Assembly (NCBI GenBank): GCA_035292685.1
Contig: DATDPP010000060.1
Coordinates: 32,098-96,097, forward strand
Length of the DNA: 64,000 bases
Reading direction: 5' to 3'
From: JALYNX01 sp035292685
GTDB lineage: Bacteria > Actinomycetota > Acidimicrobiia > Spongiisociales > ZC4RG35
In this document: in pieces, positions 48,628 through 60,748 of the stretch
Position numbering within the stretch: position 1 is the first letter of the stretch
How the letters are laid out: the number at the start of each line of letters is the position of its first letter
Position numbers and translations under genes: made by a program
The notes under the pieces: model-generated
What the model was told of the DNA's origin: nothing
Seen by the model: only the letters and a program-made list of their open reading frames with translations
Database searches by the model: none

Positions 48628-49895
48628 CCGAGGTCGGTGATGAGCAGATCGTCGAAGCTCTCCCTTCGCACCACGAGACGTGCTTCGCCATCGGACACAA
48701 ACATGACAGCGGGGCGCAGCACTTTGTTGTAATTGGAGCCCATCGAATGTCCGTAGGCTCCGGTGACCGGGGTTGCGATGAAGTCACCAACCTCGAGACC
48801 GTCGGGAACCCGTCCTTCCAGCACCAATACGTCACCGGACTCGCAGTGCTTGCCGACAAGGCGTATCGCCGTAGGCCTGTCGTCGTTGACCCGGGCCGGC
48901 ACAAAGGTCTCGTAGCCGGAGCCATAGAGGATGGGCCGGGGGTTGTCGCTCATCCCGCCGTCGACTGCGATATAGGTCCGGATCCCCGGCAACTCTTTGA
49001 TGGTGCCCACGGTGTACAGAGTGATGGCGGCTTGGGCCACGATCGACCGTCCCGGTTCGGCAGACAGCTGAGCTGCGACTCCCAGAGCCTGCGCCGCATC
49101 CTTGATTCCTTGCGCCCATTCAGTGATCGACGGGGCAGACTCTCCTTCGACGTAAGCCACCCCGAGACCTCCCCCGATGGAGATCTCGGGGAGGTCGAAC
49201 GGCCTGGCGAAGTCGGCAACCGCGCGCAACGCCTCGCCAAAGGATTCGACCCGAAACACCTGGGATCCGATGTGGGCATGGATCCCGACCAGATCTACGG
49301 CTGCGCTGTTCGACGCTTCTTCGACTGCGCGGGCGGCGGCACCACTTGAGACTGTGAATCCGAACTTCGAGTCGTCCTGACCTGTGGCGAGGAACTCGTG
49401 GGTGTGAGCTTCGACCCCAGGCGTCACCCGGAGCAGGATGCGGGGTGGCTGCCGCCCTGGCTCGTGAAGTGATTGAAGGCGGTCGAGCTCGTCGAAGCTG
49501 TCGACGACAATCCGGCCAACCCCGACCTCGAGTGCTCGTCGCAGCTCGTTGCGCGACTTGTTGTTGCCATGGAAGACGAGTCGCTCCGCGGGTACCCCGG
49601 CATCGAGACAGACATGGAGCTCACCGCCGGTGGAGACATCGATGGCCATGCCCTCGTCGTGGGCGAGACGGGCCATCGCCCGGCAGAGGAAGGCCTTCGA
49701 TGCATAGACGGCGCCGGAGCCAAAGGCGGCGACTGCCTCGCGACAGCGGGCCCTGAGATGAGCTTCGTCGTACACGAACAGGGGGGTCCCGTGCTCGGCC
49801 GCCAACCTGACCGTGTCACAACCACCGATCATGAGGTGCCCGGCACCGTCGACCCCGGCCGTATCGGGGAGCAGGTTCCAGGGGAGCGCCGTCAT
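48624..49895 (-). CDS. lysA: diaminopimelate decarboxylase
   Basis: A 423-aa PLP enzyme, the last step of lysine synthesis from meso-DAP. The PLP lysine is in AVYASKAF (Lys67), followed by VFHGNNKSRNELRRA, HAHIGSQVF, EISIGGGLGVAY, SAEPGRSIVA, KHCESGDVL and the C-terminal TGAYGHSMGSNYNKVLRP. The start at 49895 gives the usual family length. It opens the minus-strand operon that continues with the 56-aa protein, rimB, rimK and the M14-like hydrolase. Confidence 0.95.
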   Translation of the reverse strand: MTALPWNLLPDTAGVDGAGHLMIGGCDTVRLAAEHGTPLFVYDEAHLRARCREAVAAFGSGAVYASKAFLCRAMARLAHDEGMAIDVSTGGELHVCLDAGVPAERLVFHGNNKSRNELRRALEVGVGRIVVDSFDELDRLQSLHEPGRQPPRILLRVTPGVEAHTHEFLATGQDDSKFGFTVSSGAAARAVEEASNSAAVDLVGIHAHIGSQVFRVESFGEALRAVADFARPFDLPEISIGGGLGVAYVEGESAPSITEWAQGIKDAAQALGVAAQLSAEPGRSIVAQAAITLYTVGTIKELPGIRTYIAVDGGMSDNPRPILYGSGYETFVPARVNDDRPTAIRLVGKHCESGDVLVLEGRVPDGLEVGDFIATPVTGAYGHSMGSNYNKVLRPAVMFVSDGEARLVVRRESFDDLLITDLG

Positions 49896-49979
49896 CTCCG
49901 AATCCTATGAAGCGCATCGGCTGGATGGACCAGGACCGGGCCGACGCATATCAGGCGTCGGTCACGCGACAATGGCGGT

Positions 49980-50144
49980 GTGAAACCCGACAACCCTCGC
50001 GGGAAACACCGGAAAGGACGGATGCCGCCCTGGCTGGTGGGGCTGATCCTGGCGGTGATCCTGTTCGTCATCGTCCTCGTGACGGCGAACTTCCTGGGTT
50101 TTGGTGACGACCCGGTCGTGGGTGGCCTCGGCTCGATCGGGTGA
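49980..50144 (+). CDS. 54-aa single-span membrane protein
   Basis: A short gene from GTG 49980 (VKPDNPRGKHRKGRMPPWL) with a strongly basic N-terminus, one hydrophobic helix (~residues 19-37, LVGLILAVILFVIVLVTA) and a Gly-rich end GGLGSIG. It is divergent from lysA and convergent with the VanW gene. A 7-bp inverted repeat (CCGACGC 49941-49947 / GCGTCGG 49955-49961) lies upstream. The layout is coding-like; no family is recognised. Confidence 0.6.
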   Translation: MKPDNPRGKHRKGRMPPWLVGLILAVILFVIVLVTANFLGFGDDPVVGGLGSIG

Positions 50145-50159
50145 CCCCGACCGCCGCAG

Positions 50160-51872
50160 TCAAACGGCCGGTTCCGGGATCGGCCGCCCGCTGCAGTCGA
50201 GTCCCTCGCCGGGGCGATAGTCGGCTACCACGGTGTCGACGACAACCCGGCCATCGGGATAGGTGCGCTCCCGGTCGGTCTCGACATGGGTGCACGCACC
50301 TGCTCTCGATTTCCGCTGCTCTAGCTCCTCGACCTGGATGTGCTTGGTCGAGTACATGCTCACTGTTATCGAGGTGTCGCTGTAGTAGGTCCAGACCAGG
50401 ATCGGGTACTCCGTCGTGTTGTTCAGGATCAGATCCGGGTATGGGATCCCGATCGTTGCCTCCCGCCCATAGGGGTATCGAGAGAAGTAAATGGTGTGAC
50501 TCCGGTACTCGTCGAAATCGAGGCCGGCGAAGTAGGCGGCATTGAAGGTGGTGGTGACGAACTGAGATACCCCGCCTCCCACCTCCTGCACCATGTGACC
50601 CTGGCGGATGGCGCCGGCGCTGACGAAGCCGTTTTCTCGGGTGCGCGGCCCGACGAACTCGTTCAGCGAGAAGGTCTCCCCGGGGAGGATGTAGACGCCT
50701 CTGACGAGGTCGGCGATCTGATGGATGTTGGTCACCCGTGGCTCACAGCATGGGTGTTGAGTGGTGAACTCACCCACGGGTTCGATGATCATCGATCCGC
50801 TGGCCCACGCCTTGGTCACCGGATCGCCGGCCCTCTTCGGTGTGAGCTCGAAGGGCCCCTTCGAACCTCCGAGAATCCCCTGCGCTACCGCGTTGGCGGA
50901 GTCGGAGCTGCAACATGTTTGATGGGGCACGCCCGGTGCCACCACCCGAACCTGGCCGTCCACAACGTCGAAGACCGGCGCTTTGAACTCGCCGACAGGC
51001 TGTGGGAACTTGGACTCGAGCAGGTTGTGCATACTCACCTGACTGAAGGCAGGCTTGAGCCCTTGATCGGTGACCGTCACGATCATCACGTCTCTCAGGT
51101 CCTTGGCCGTGAGCAGCCGGGTGTGCCCGTCGATCGACACCACCACCCCGGCCCTGGTCAGCTCGTTCAGGTCGTCGGCAAGGTCCTGCGCCGCATCATC
51201 GGTTATGGCCGGCGGCTCCTCGACCAGAGCGGCCTCCAACTCATCCGGCGGATCGAGAAAGTCGATTCCCTTCAATCCATTCACCACGGAGTCGAGATCG
51301 ACGATGGTCCCCACCTGGCCTGGGACCACTTCAATCTGTGTGCTTCCCTCGCTGGTGAGCACCGGCTCCACCGCGGGGGCCGGTCTCAACACTTCCAACC
51401 CGGCGAGCGTCAACCCGGCCGACTCGGGATCGAACGACCAGACCTCGTCGACGGCTTGCTCGAGGAGTGGTCCGGCGACCCACGCCGCGAACTGGTCCCA
51501 AGGCTGCCCGCTGTGACGGGCGTCAACAATGTTGAGACCTGTCTCGAGGGGGTCGTACCGGAAGCCGAGCCGGCTCAGGGGAATGGAAACCTCGTTCTCA
51601 CCGAATGTGATCGTGATCTGTTGGCTGAGGAGCTCCAATGCACGGTCGGCCACCAAGGGCGCCAGGTCGCCGGCAGGCATCCCCTCTACCGGGTTCCCGG
51701 CATAGTGGACATTGTCGGCCACGACTGTCCCCGCCGCAGAGACGTGTTGGGACCAGCCGAACCCGATCGCGGCAAAGGCGGCGATGCCCAGCGCGATCGA
51801 GACCCAGACGATGCCCGAGCGGGGAGACGAGTGCTTGGCCAAATCGAGTTCGATGGTACGTGGGGATCGCAT
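50160..51872 (-). CDS. VanW family protein with peptidoglycan-binding domains
   Basis: A 570-aa envelope protein. A signal anchor at ~residues 20-45 precedes two PG_binding_4-type repeats (~50-300, with VNGLKGIDFLDPP between). The VanW domain follows (PHQTCCSSDSANA, QHPCCEPRVTNIHQIADLV, LPGETFSLNEFVGPRT, QEVGGGVSQFVTTTFNAAYFAG). The two CC pairs (TCC, HPCC) could form disulfides outside. The C-terminus is Arg/Cys-containing. Function in the family is unclear despite the vancomycin-linked name. Confidence 0.9.
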   Translation of the reverse strand: MRSPRTIELDLAKHSSPRSGIVWVSIALGIAAFAAIGFGWSQHVSAAGTVVADNVHYAGNPVEGMPAGDLAPLVADRALELLSQQITITFGENEVSIPLSRLGFRYDPLETGLNIVDARHSGQPWDQFAAWVAGPLLEQAVDEVWSFDPESAGLTLAGLEVLRPAPAVEPVLTSEGSTQIEVVPGQVGTIVDLDSVVNGLKGIDFLDPPDELEAALVEEPPAITDDAAQDLADDLNELTRAGVVVSIDGHTRLLTAKDLRDVMIVTVTDQGLKPAFSQVSMHNLLESKFPQPVGEFKAPVFDVVDGQVRVVAPGVPHQTCCSSDSANAVAQGILGGSKGPFELTPKRAGDPVTKAWASGSMIIEPVGEFTTQHPCCEPRVTNIHQIADLVRGVYILPGETFSLNEFVGPRTRENGFVSAGAIRQGHMVQEVGGGVSQFVTTTFNAAYFAGLDFDEYRSHTIYFSRYPYGREATIGIPYPDLILNNTTEYPILVWTYYSDTSITVSMYSTKHIQVEELEQRKSRAGACTHVETDRERTYPDGRVVVDTVVADYRPGEGLDCSGRPIPEPAV

Positions 51873-51893
51873 CTTTGCGGGTGTCTTCCATCG

Positions 51894-51907
51894 ACGGATG
51901 ACGGATA
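51894..51907. repeat. heptad repeat, locus D (two units)
   Basis: ACGGATG and ACGGATA in tandem (51894-51907), 16 bp upstream of the rpoB -35 element and 22 bp from the VanW start. It is the shortest member of the heptad family in this window. Confidence 0.55.
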
Positions 51908-51922
51908 AGGGGTCGCAGACTC

Positions 51923-51952
51923 TTGACGCCTTTCGAAACCACGCGATATGAT
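51923..51952 (+). promoter_or_regulatory. sigma70-type promoter for rpoB-rpoC
   Basis: TTGACG (51923-51928), 18-bp spacer, TATGAT (51947-51952). The predicted start is near 51959, leaving a ~145-nt leader before rpoB. It is the strongest consensus match in the window. Confidence 0.65.
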
Positions 51953-52022
51953 GACCTACGACCTTCGGGTTGGAGCTGAGCCCTCGTTGGGCCGGCCCGA
52001 AAAGTGAAGAAGTCCGATTGGA

Positions 52023-52079
52023 GGCATGCTGACGCGTCTGTTAGCATGCCTTGTCTGCGTCACCCCCATCTCTCCCTAA
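52023..52079 (+). promoter_or_regulatory. rpoB leader hairpin with overlapping 17-codon reading frame
   Basis: GGCATGCT (52023-52030) pairs with AGCATGCC (52043-52050), extended inward by G-T, A-T and C-G pairs to about 12 bp with a small loop. An ATG at 52026 opens a 17-codon frame (MLTRLLACLVCVTPISP) ending TAA at 52079, but its GGAGG is only one base from the ATG. A second stem (TTCGGG 51964-51969 / CCCGAA 51996-52001) lies upstream. It could be an attenuator, or merely leader structure. Confidence 0.3.
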
Positions 52080-52103
52080 CTTGTATCTCCAAGGAGGCAC
52101 CTC

Positions 52104-55100
52104 TTGGCTTCGCGCGTGGCTGAGCGCTTCTCGTTCGGGAAGATTCCCGAAGTACTCCCCCTACCCGATCTTCTCGCAGTCCAACACGAATCTTTCCGTT
52201 GGTTTCTCGACGAGGGGTTCCGGGAGATCTTCGAGGAGATCAGCCCCATCGAGGACTTCACCGGCTCGCTTGCCCTCGAGCTGACCGATCATCGATTCGG
52301 CGAGCCTCAGATGAGTCTCGAGGATGCCAAAGAGCGCGACGCAAACTATGCCCAGCCGCTGTTCGTCACCGCCCGGTTCATGAACCGATCGACCGGGGAG
52401 ATCAAAGAGCAGCAAGTCTTCCTCGGTGACTTCCCGATCATGACCGAGAAGGGCGTGTTCATCATCAACGGGACCGAGCGGGTCATCGTTTCCCAACTGG
52501 TCCGGTCACCAGGAATCTATTTCGACGTCACTGCGGACAAGACTTCGGACAAGCTCATTCACTCCGGCAAGATCATCCCCGGGCGCGGGGCCTGGCTCGA
52601 GTTCGACACCGATAAGAAGGACACCATCGGGGTACGTGTCGATCGGAAACGTCGTCAGTACGTGTCCGCCTTTCTCAAGGCTTTGGGCATCGCCGAGACC
52701 GACGAGGAGATCCTCGAGATGTTCGGTCACGCCCAATCGATCAAGAACACCATCGAGAAGGACACCGCGGGCGACAAGGAAGACGCTCTCCTCGACCTAT
52801 ATCGCAAACTGCGACCCGGGGAGCCCACCACCGTCGAGTCGGCCCGTGGCCTGATCCAGACTCTGTTCCGCAATCCGAAGCGCTACGACCTGACCCGGGT
52901 GGGGCGCTACAAGATCAGTCAGAAATACCGCGAGGAGTCGCCTTCTGACTATCGAGCCGAAGGCCTGCAGTTGCTTCGCGACGAGGACATCATCGACGCC
53001 ATCAAGTATCTCGTTGCTCTCCACGCCGGTGAGCAGACGATGGTCACCCACAAGGGGAACGAGGTGAAGGTTCTCACCGACGACATCGACCACTTCGGTA
53101 ACCGCCGTATCCGCACCGTTGGCGAGTTGGTGCAGAATCAGGTGCGGGTAGGGCTCACCCGGCTCGAGCGGGTGGTGCGGGAGCGGATGACAACCCAGGA
53201 TCCGGATGCGATCACGCCTCAAAGCCTGATCAACATCCGTCCGGTCACCGCGGCCATCAAGGAGTTCTTCGGGACCAGCCAGCTCAGCCAGTTCATGGAT
53301 CAGCCCAACCCCCTTGCCGGGCTGACTCACCGACGCCGGCTTTCGGCCCTCGGCCCCGGGGGTCTCTCCAGGGAGCGGGCCGGATTCGAGGTGCGTGACG
53401 TTCATCCCTCCCACTACGGGCGGATGTGCCCCATCGAGACTCCTGAGGGCCCCAATATCGGCTTGATCGGGTCCCTCGCTTCCTACGCCCGGGTCAATCA
53501 GTTTGGTTTCATCGAGACCCCATACCGAAAGGTGATAAGCGGCAAGGTGACTGACAAGGTCGAGTACCTGACCGCAATCGAGGAAGAGCGGTACGTCATC
53601 GCCCAGGCCAACGCCCCACTCAAGGAAGGCGGCGCCTTCAAGAACCCGCGGGTCCTGGTACGACGCGCCGGAGGCGAAGTCGAATACGTGCCTCCCTCCG
53701 AGGTCGACTACATGGATGTCTCCCCCAAACAGATCGTTTCGGTCTCCACTTCGTTGATCCCGTTTCTCGAGCACGACGACGCCAACCGCGCCTTGATGGG
53801 CTCGAACATGCAACGGCAGGCCGTGCCGCTCCTCACCGCCGATGCTCCGCTCGTGGGCACGGGTGTCGAGCGCCGTGCAGCTCAAGACTCGGGGGACATG
53901 ATCACCTCAACCGTCGACGGTGAGGTCGTCGAGGTCACCGGGGACGAGATCGTGGTCAAAGAGAAGGACACCAACAAGAAGCACACCTTCGCCCTCGACA
54001 AGTTCAAGCGCTCCAATCAGGGCACCTGCATGAACCACAAACCCCTGGTTCGCGAGGGTGACAAAGTCAAGGTCCATGATGTCCTTGCCGATGGCCCGTC
54101 CACCGAGGCTGGGGAGCTGGCCCTGGGTCGGAACCTGCTGGTGGCGTTCATGCCCTGGCAGGGCCACAACTTCGAAGACGCCATCATCATCTCCGAGCGT
54201 CTGGTCAAGGACGACGTCCTCACCTCGATCCATATCGAGGAGCACGAGCTCGATGCCCGGGACACCAAGCTCGGCGCCGAGGAGATCACCCGCGACATCC
54301 CCAACGTCCCCGAAGAGGTCCTGGCGAACCTCGACGAGGAGGGAATCATCCGTGTTGGCGCCGAAGTCGGACCCGGCGACTATCTGGTCGGCAAGGTCAC
54401 GCCCAAGGGTGAGACCGAGCTGACGCCGGAGGAGCGTTTGCTGCGGGCCATCTTCGGCGAGAAGGCACGTGAGGTTCGCGACACGTCGCTCAAGGTCCCG
54501 CATGGCGAGACCGGCAAGGTGATCGCAGTAAAGGTCTTCAAGCGAGCCGAGGGCTACGACCTCCCGCCCGGAGTCAACGAGTTGGTGCGTATCTATGTCG
54601 CCCAGCAACGCAAGATCTCCGAGGGCGACAAGCTCGCCGGCCGTCACGGAAACAAAGGCGTCATCTCCAAGGTTCTGGCCGAGGAGGAGATGCCCTTCAT
54701 GGCCGATGGGACACCGGTCGACATCATCCTCTCCCCGTTGGGTGTGCCTTCCCGAATGAACCTGGGGCAGGTTCTGGAGACCCACCTTGGATGGGCCGCC
54801 GCCCAGGGGTGGGAGCCGTTCAAGGGCGAGAGCCCAGCCTTCATCGGCGCCAAGCCATGGACCAAGGTGGCGACCCCGGTATTCGACGGTGCTCGCGAGG
54901 ACGAGATCATGCAGGTGATCAGCAGCGCTCGCGCCAACCGCGACGGTGAGCAGCTGGTCGCCGACGATGGCAAGGCTGTCCTCTATGACGGCCGCAGTGG
55001 CGAGCCCTTCGACACCCCGATCACGGTGGGATTCATATACATGCTGAAACTGGTCCACCTGGTGGATGAGAAGATCCATGCCCGGTCGACCGGTCCTTAC

Positions 55101-55475
55101 AGCATGATCACCCAGCAGCCCCTTGGTGGAAAGGCGCAGTTCGGCGGCCAGCGGTTCGGGGAGATGGAGGTGTGGGCCCTCGAGGCCTATGGCGCAGCCT
55201 ACGCCCTCCAGGAACTGCTCACCATCAAGTCGGACGACGTCCAGGGCCGGGTCAAGGTCTACGAGGCCATCGTCAAGGGAGACAACATTCCCGAGCCGGG
55301 CATCCCTGAGTCGTTCCGGGTGCTGGTCAAGGAGATGCAGAGCCTGTGTCTCAACGTGGAGATGCTCGCCGCGGGTGAGGAGGTCGAGCTCCGCGAACTC
55401 GAGGAGGAGAGCTACCGATCGGTCGAGACCCTGGGCATCGACCTGAGCAGACCCGAGCGCCCCGACTCGGAATGA
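52104..55475 (+). CDS. rpoB: DNA-directed RNA polymerase subunit beta
   Basis: A 1123-aa beta subunit, 3372 bp. The start is TTG 52104 (LASRVAERFSF), chosen because AAGGAGG (52091-52097) sits 6 bases upstream. Rifampicin cluster I is at about residues 390-420: GTSQLSQFMDQPNPLAGLTHRRRLSALG (by parts), with Asp399, His409 and Ser414 (E. coli 516, 526, 531) wild-type but Pro401 and Ala405 at the 518 and 522 positions. The active-site KLAGRHGNKGVISKV and C-terminal switch region ALQELLTIKSDDVQGR are present. Length is normal for actinobacteria. Confidence 0.97.
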   Translation: MASRVAERFSFGKIPEVLPLPDLLAVQHESFRWFLDEGFREIFEEISPIEDFTGSLALELTDHRFGEPQMSLEDAKERDANYAQPLFVTARFMNRSTGEIKEQQVFLGDFPIMTEKGVFIINGTERVIVSQLVRSPGIYFDVTADKTSDKLIHSGKIIPGRGAWLEFDTDKKDTIGVRVDRKRRQYVSAFLKALGIAETDEEILEMFGHAQSIKNTIEKDTAGDKEDALLDLYRKLRPGEPTTVESARGLIQTLFRNPKRYDLTRVGRYKISQKYREESPSDYRAEGLQLLRDEDIIDAIKYLVALHAGEQTMVTHKGNEVKVLTDDIDHFGNRRIRTVGELVQNQVRVGLTRLERVVRERMTTQDPDAITPQSLINIRPVTAAIKEFFGTSQLSQFMDQPNPLAGLTHRRRLSALGPGGLSRERAGFEVRDVHPSHYGRMCPIETPEGPNIGLIGSLASYARVNQFGFIETPYRKVISGKVTDKVEYLTAIEEERYVIAQANAPLKEGGAFKNPRVLVRRAGGEVEYVPPSEVDYMDVSPKQIVSVSTSLIPFLEHDDANRALMGSNMQRQAVPLLTADAPLVGTGVERRAAQDSGDMITSTVDGEVVEVTGDEIVVKEKDTNKKHTFALDKFKRSNQGTCMNHKPLVREGDKVKVHDVLADGPSTEAGELALGRNLLVAFMPWQGHNFEDAIIISERLVKDDVLTSIHIEEHELDARDTKLGAEEITRDIPNVPEEVLANLDEEGIIRVGAEVGPGDYLVGKVTPKGETELTPEERLLRAIFGEKAREVRDTSLKVPHGETGKVIAVKVFKRAEGYDLPPGVNELVRIYVAQQRKISEGDKLAGRHGNKGVISKVLAEEEMPFMADGTPVDIILSPLGVPSRMNLGQVLETHLGWAAAQGWEPFKGESPAFIGAKPWTKVATPVFDGAREDEIMQVISSARANRDGEQLVADDGKAVLYDGRSGEPFDTPITVGFIYMLKLVHLVDEKIHARSTGPYSMITQQPLGGKAQFGGQRFGEMEVWALEAYGAAYALQELLTIKSDDVQGRVKVYEAIVKGDNIPEPGIPESFRVLVKEMQSLCLNVEMLAAGEEVELRELEEESYRSVETLGIDLSRPERPDSE

Positions 55476-55483
55476 CGTACAAA

Positions 55484-55546
55484 ACACGCAATACGCAGTA
55501 CCCAGTTCGCAAGAACGGATAACGGACGACGGAGAACGGATTACGG
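55484..55546. repeat. degenerate heptad repeat, locus E, in the rpoB-rpoC gap
   Basis: Nine consecutive 7-bp units. The first four end CGCA (one is CCCA), for example ATACGCA at 55491; the next five end ACGG, for example ATAACGG at 55519. They fill nearly all of the 77-bp gap between rpoB and rpoC and end 6 bp before the rpoC ATG, so the only ribosome-binding candidate (GGGA) is part of, or abuts, the repeat. Confidence 0.85.
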
Positions 55547-55552
55547 GAACTA

Positions 55553-59482
<3,930 letters not shown>

Positions 59483-59506
59483 CCGGCTCTTCGCATCGAA
59501 AACTCA

Positions 59507-59533
59507 GAAGGGGCCGCCATCGGCGGCCCCTTC
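59507..59533 (+). terminator. strong hairpin terminator after rpoC
   Basis: GAAGGGGCCGCC (59507-59518), loop ATC, GGCGGCCCCTTC (59522-59533): a perfect 12-bp stem 24 bp after the rpoC stop. No T-tract follows, as with other hairpins here. The rest of the 220-bp gap shows no gene; a TTGACC at 59677-59682 may be the -35 of the next gene. Confidence 0.7.
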
Positions 59534-59702
59534 CACGTTGACAGGTTTCTCCACGGGTCTTAGCTTTTCAGCAGCTGGCTGGGGTGGAGAGTCACGCCCC
59601 GATGCCCAACGCCGGTGAGAATCCCGTTATCGCAACGAAGGCCGGGGTGCTGCGCCCCGATCCGTCCTTGACCCAGTCGCTCCGGCGACCGATGAATTCC
59701 CC

Positions 59703-60503
59703 ATGACCTCCAGTCAGGAACCGTCGGGCCCCAAGAAGAGAAGACGTCTGGCGCCGGATGAACTGGCGCGGGATATTGCCAATCGTCTGAAGTCCTCGAG
59801 CGGCTCACATGTAGCTGGTAGGCGCTTCCTGCCCCAATTCGACCTGCTCAATGCCGGTCGTCTGATCATGGGATTCGGCGCCCTAATCCTCGGGGCGGCT
59901 CTGATCGCCGGAGTCACCTGGCTCAGCGGGCTGTCAGACTATGAGACGACGGGGAGGGTGACCGCGGGGTCACCGGCATATGCGTGCCCCGGTGGGCCCG
60001 AACTGGGCGAGGTCTTCGAGGGGGAGGAGGTCATCCTCATCGGTCGCAGCCTCGATCGGCTGTGGCTTGTGGTCAGGGATGAGCGGGCGCCGGGCAATCA
60101 GGCGTATGTCCTCGAGTCGGTGGTGGAGACCGACGGCGATGTGACTCTGCTTTCGACGCGGGAGTGTGATCCGTCGGATGGCCAGCCGGTCGCGGCCGGA
60201 GAGAGCACGACTTCGGCCAGCGCCTCCGGCGAGACCAGCACGACCTATTTGCCCACCCTCCCGACCTCGCCTGGCCCCACCACCAGCGAGCCCACCACCA
60301 CCTCGAGCGGGCGCCCGCCGCGGAGAAACACGCCGAGCCCCGGCACCACCACCACGACCACCACTACCCAGCCTGGTGTGACCACCACGACCACGACTCA
60401 GGCCACGACCACGACTCAGGCCACGACCACGACCACTGAGGCCACGACCTCGACCACTGAGGCCACGACCACGACCACTGAGGCCACGACCACCACGACC
60501 TAA
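59703..60503 (+). CDS. membrane-anchored protein with Thr-rich repeat tail, unknown function
   Basis: A 266-aa product. A basic cytosolic N-terminus (KKRRRLAPDELARDIANRLK) precedes one transmembrane helix (~residues 56-76). An exported domain of ~80 residues follows, with two Cys (YACPGG and TRECDP) and an SH3-like pattern GEVFEGEEVILIGRSLDRLWLVVRDE (by parts). Residues ~165-266 are a Thr/Ser/Pro tail ending in TTTTTEAT-type repeats, likely wall-spanning or glycosylated. It lies alone between rpoC and the str operon. No family is recognised. Confidence 0.75.
   Translation: MTSSQEPSGPKKRRRLAPDELARDIANRLKSSSGSHVAGRRFLPQFDLLNAGRLIMGFGALILGAALIAGVTWLSGLSDYETTGRVTAGSPAYACPGGPELGEVFEGEEVILIGRSLDRLWLVVRDERAPGNQAYVLESVVETDGDVTLLSTRECDPSDGQPVAAGESTTSASASGETSTTYLPTLPTSPGPTTSEPTTTSSGRPPRRNTPSPGTTTTTTTTQPGVTTTTTTQATTTTQATTTTTEATTSTTEATTTTTEATTTTT
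60385..60500 (+). repeat. tandem repeats encoding the Thr-rich tail
   Basis: Two 18-bp units (60385-60402, 60403-60420; CCACGACCACGACTCAGG) followed by three 21-bp units (60421-60483) and a partial copy. All are in frame, encoding TTTTQAT or TTTTTEAT, so copy number could vary between strains without frameshift. Confidence 0.8.
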
Positions 60504-60580
60504 CTCGGTGTGTCCGACCGCTCGCGTCCATTTCGACAACTGTTACCGTGGCGGATGCGAACCGGGATCTCCCGGGCGAT

Positions 60581-60610
60581 TTGGTACGCGCGCAGACAGA
60601 TACATAGAAT
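60581..60610 (+). promoter_or_regulatory. candidate promoter of the rpsL-rpsG-fusA-tuf operon
   Basis: TTGGTA (60581-60586), 18-bp spacer, TAGAAT (60605-60610). The ~130-nt leader that follows has a perfect 8-bp hairpin CCGGGCAC/GTGCCCGG with a 4-nt loop (60658-60677), a possible regulatory structure. A Shine-Dalgarno GGAG precedes rpsL. Confidence 0.5.
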
Positions 60611-60748
60611 CCGTGTGCGTTCGACGACCCTCCTCGGGTGAGGGACGATCAAGCGAGCCGGGCACTTCCGTGCCCGGTACGCAAGATTTCACAACAGGAT
60701 CGGCATCCAGGGCTGCGCCCATGCCGCTTCCTTGCGTTTAGGAGAAAA

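Noticed and set aside
51948..52007. 19-codon frame (MMTYDLRV...) at the start of the rpoB leader
   Set aside because: Its ATGs lie within or directly after the -10 box, upstream of the predicted transcript start.
60385..60500. Possible CRISPR or intergenic repeat
   Set aside because: It is an in-frame coding tandem repeat of a Thr-rich tail.
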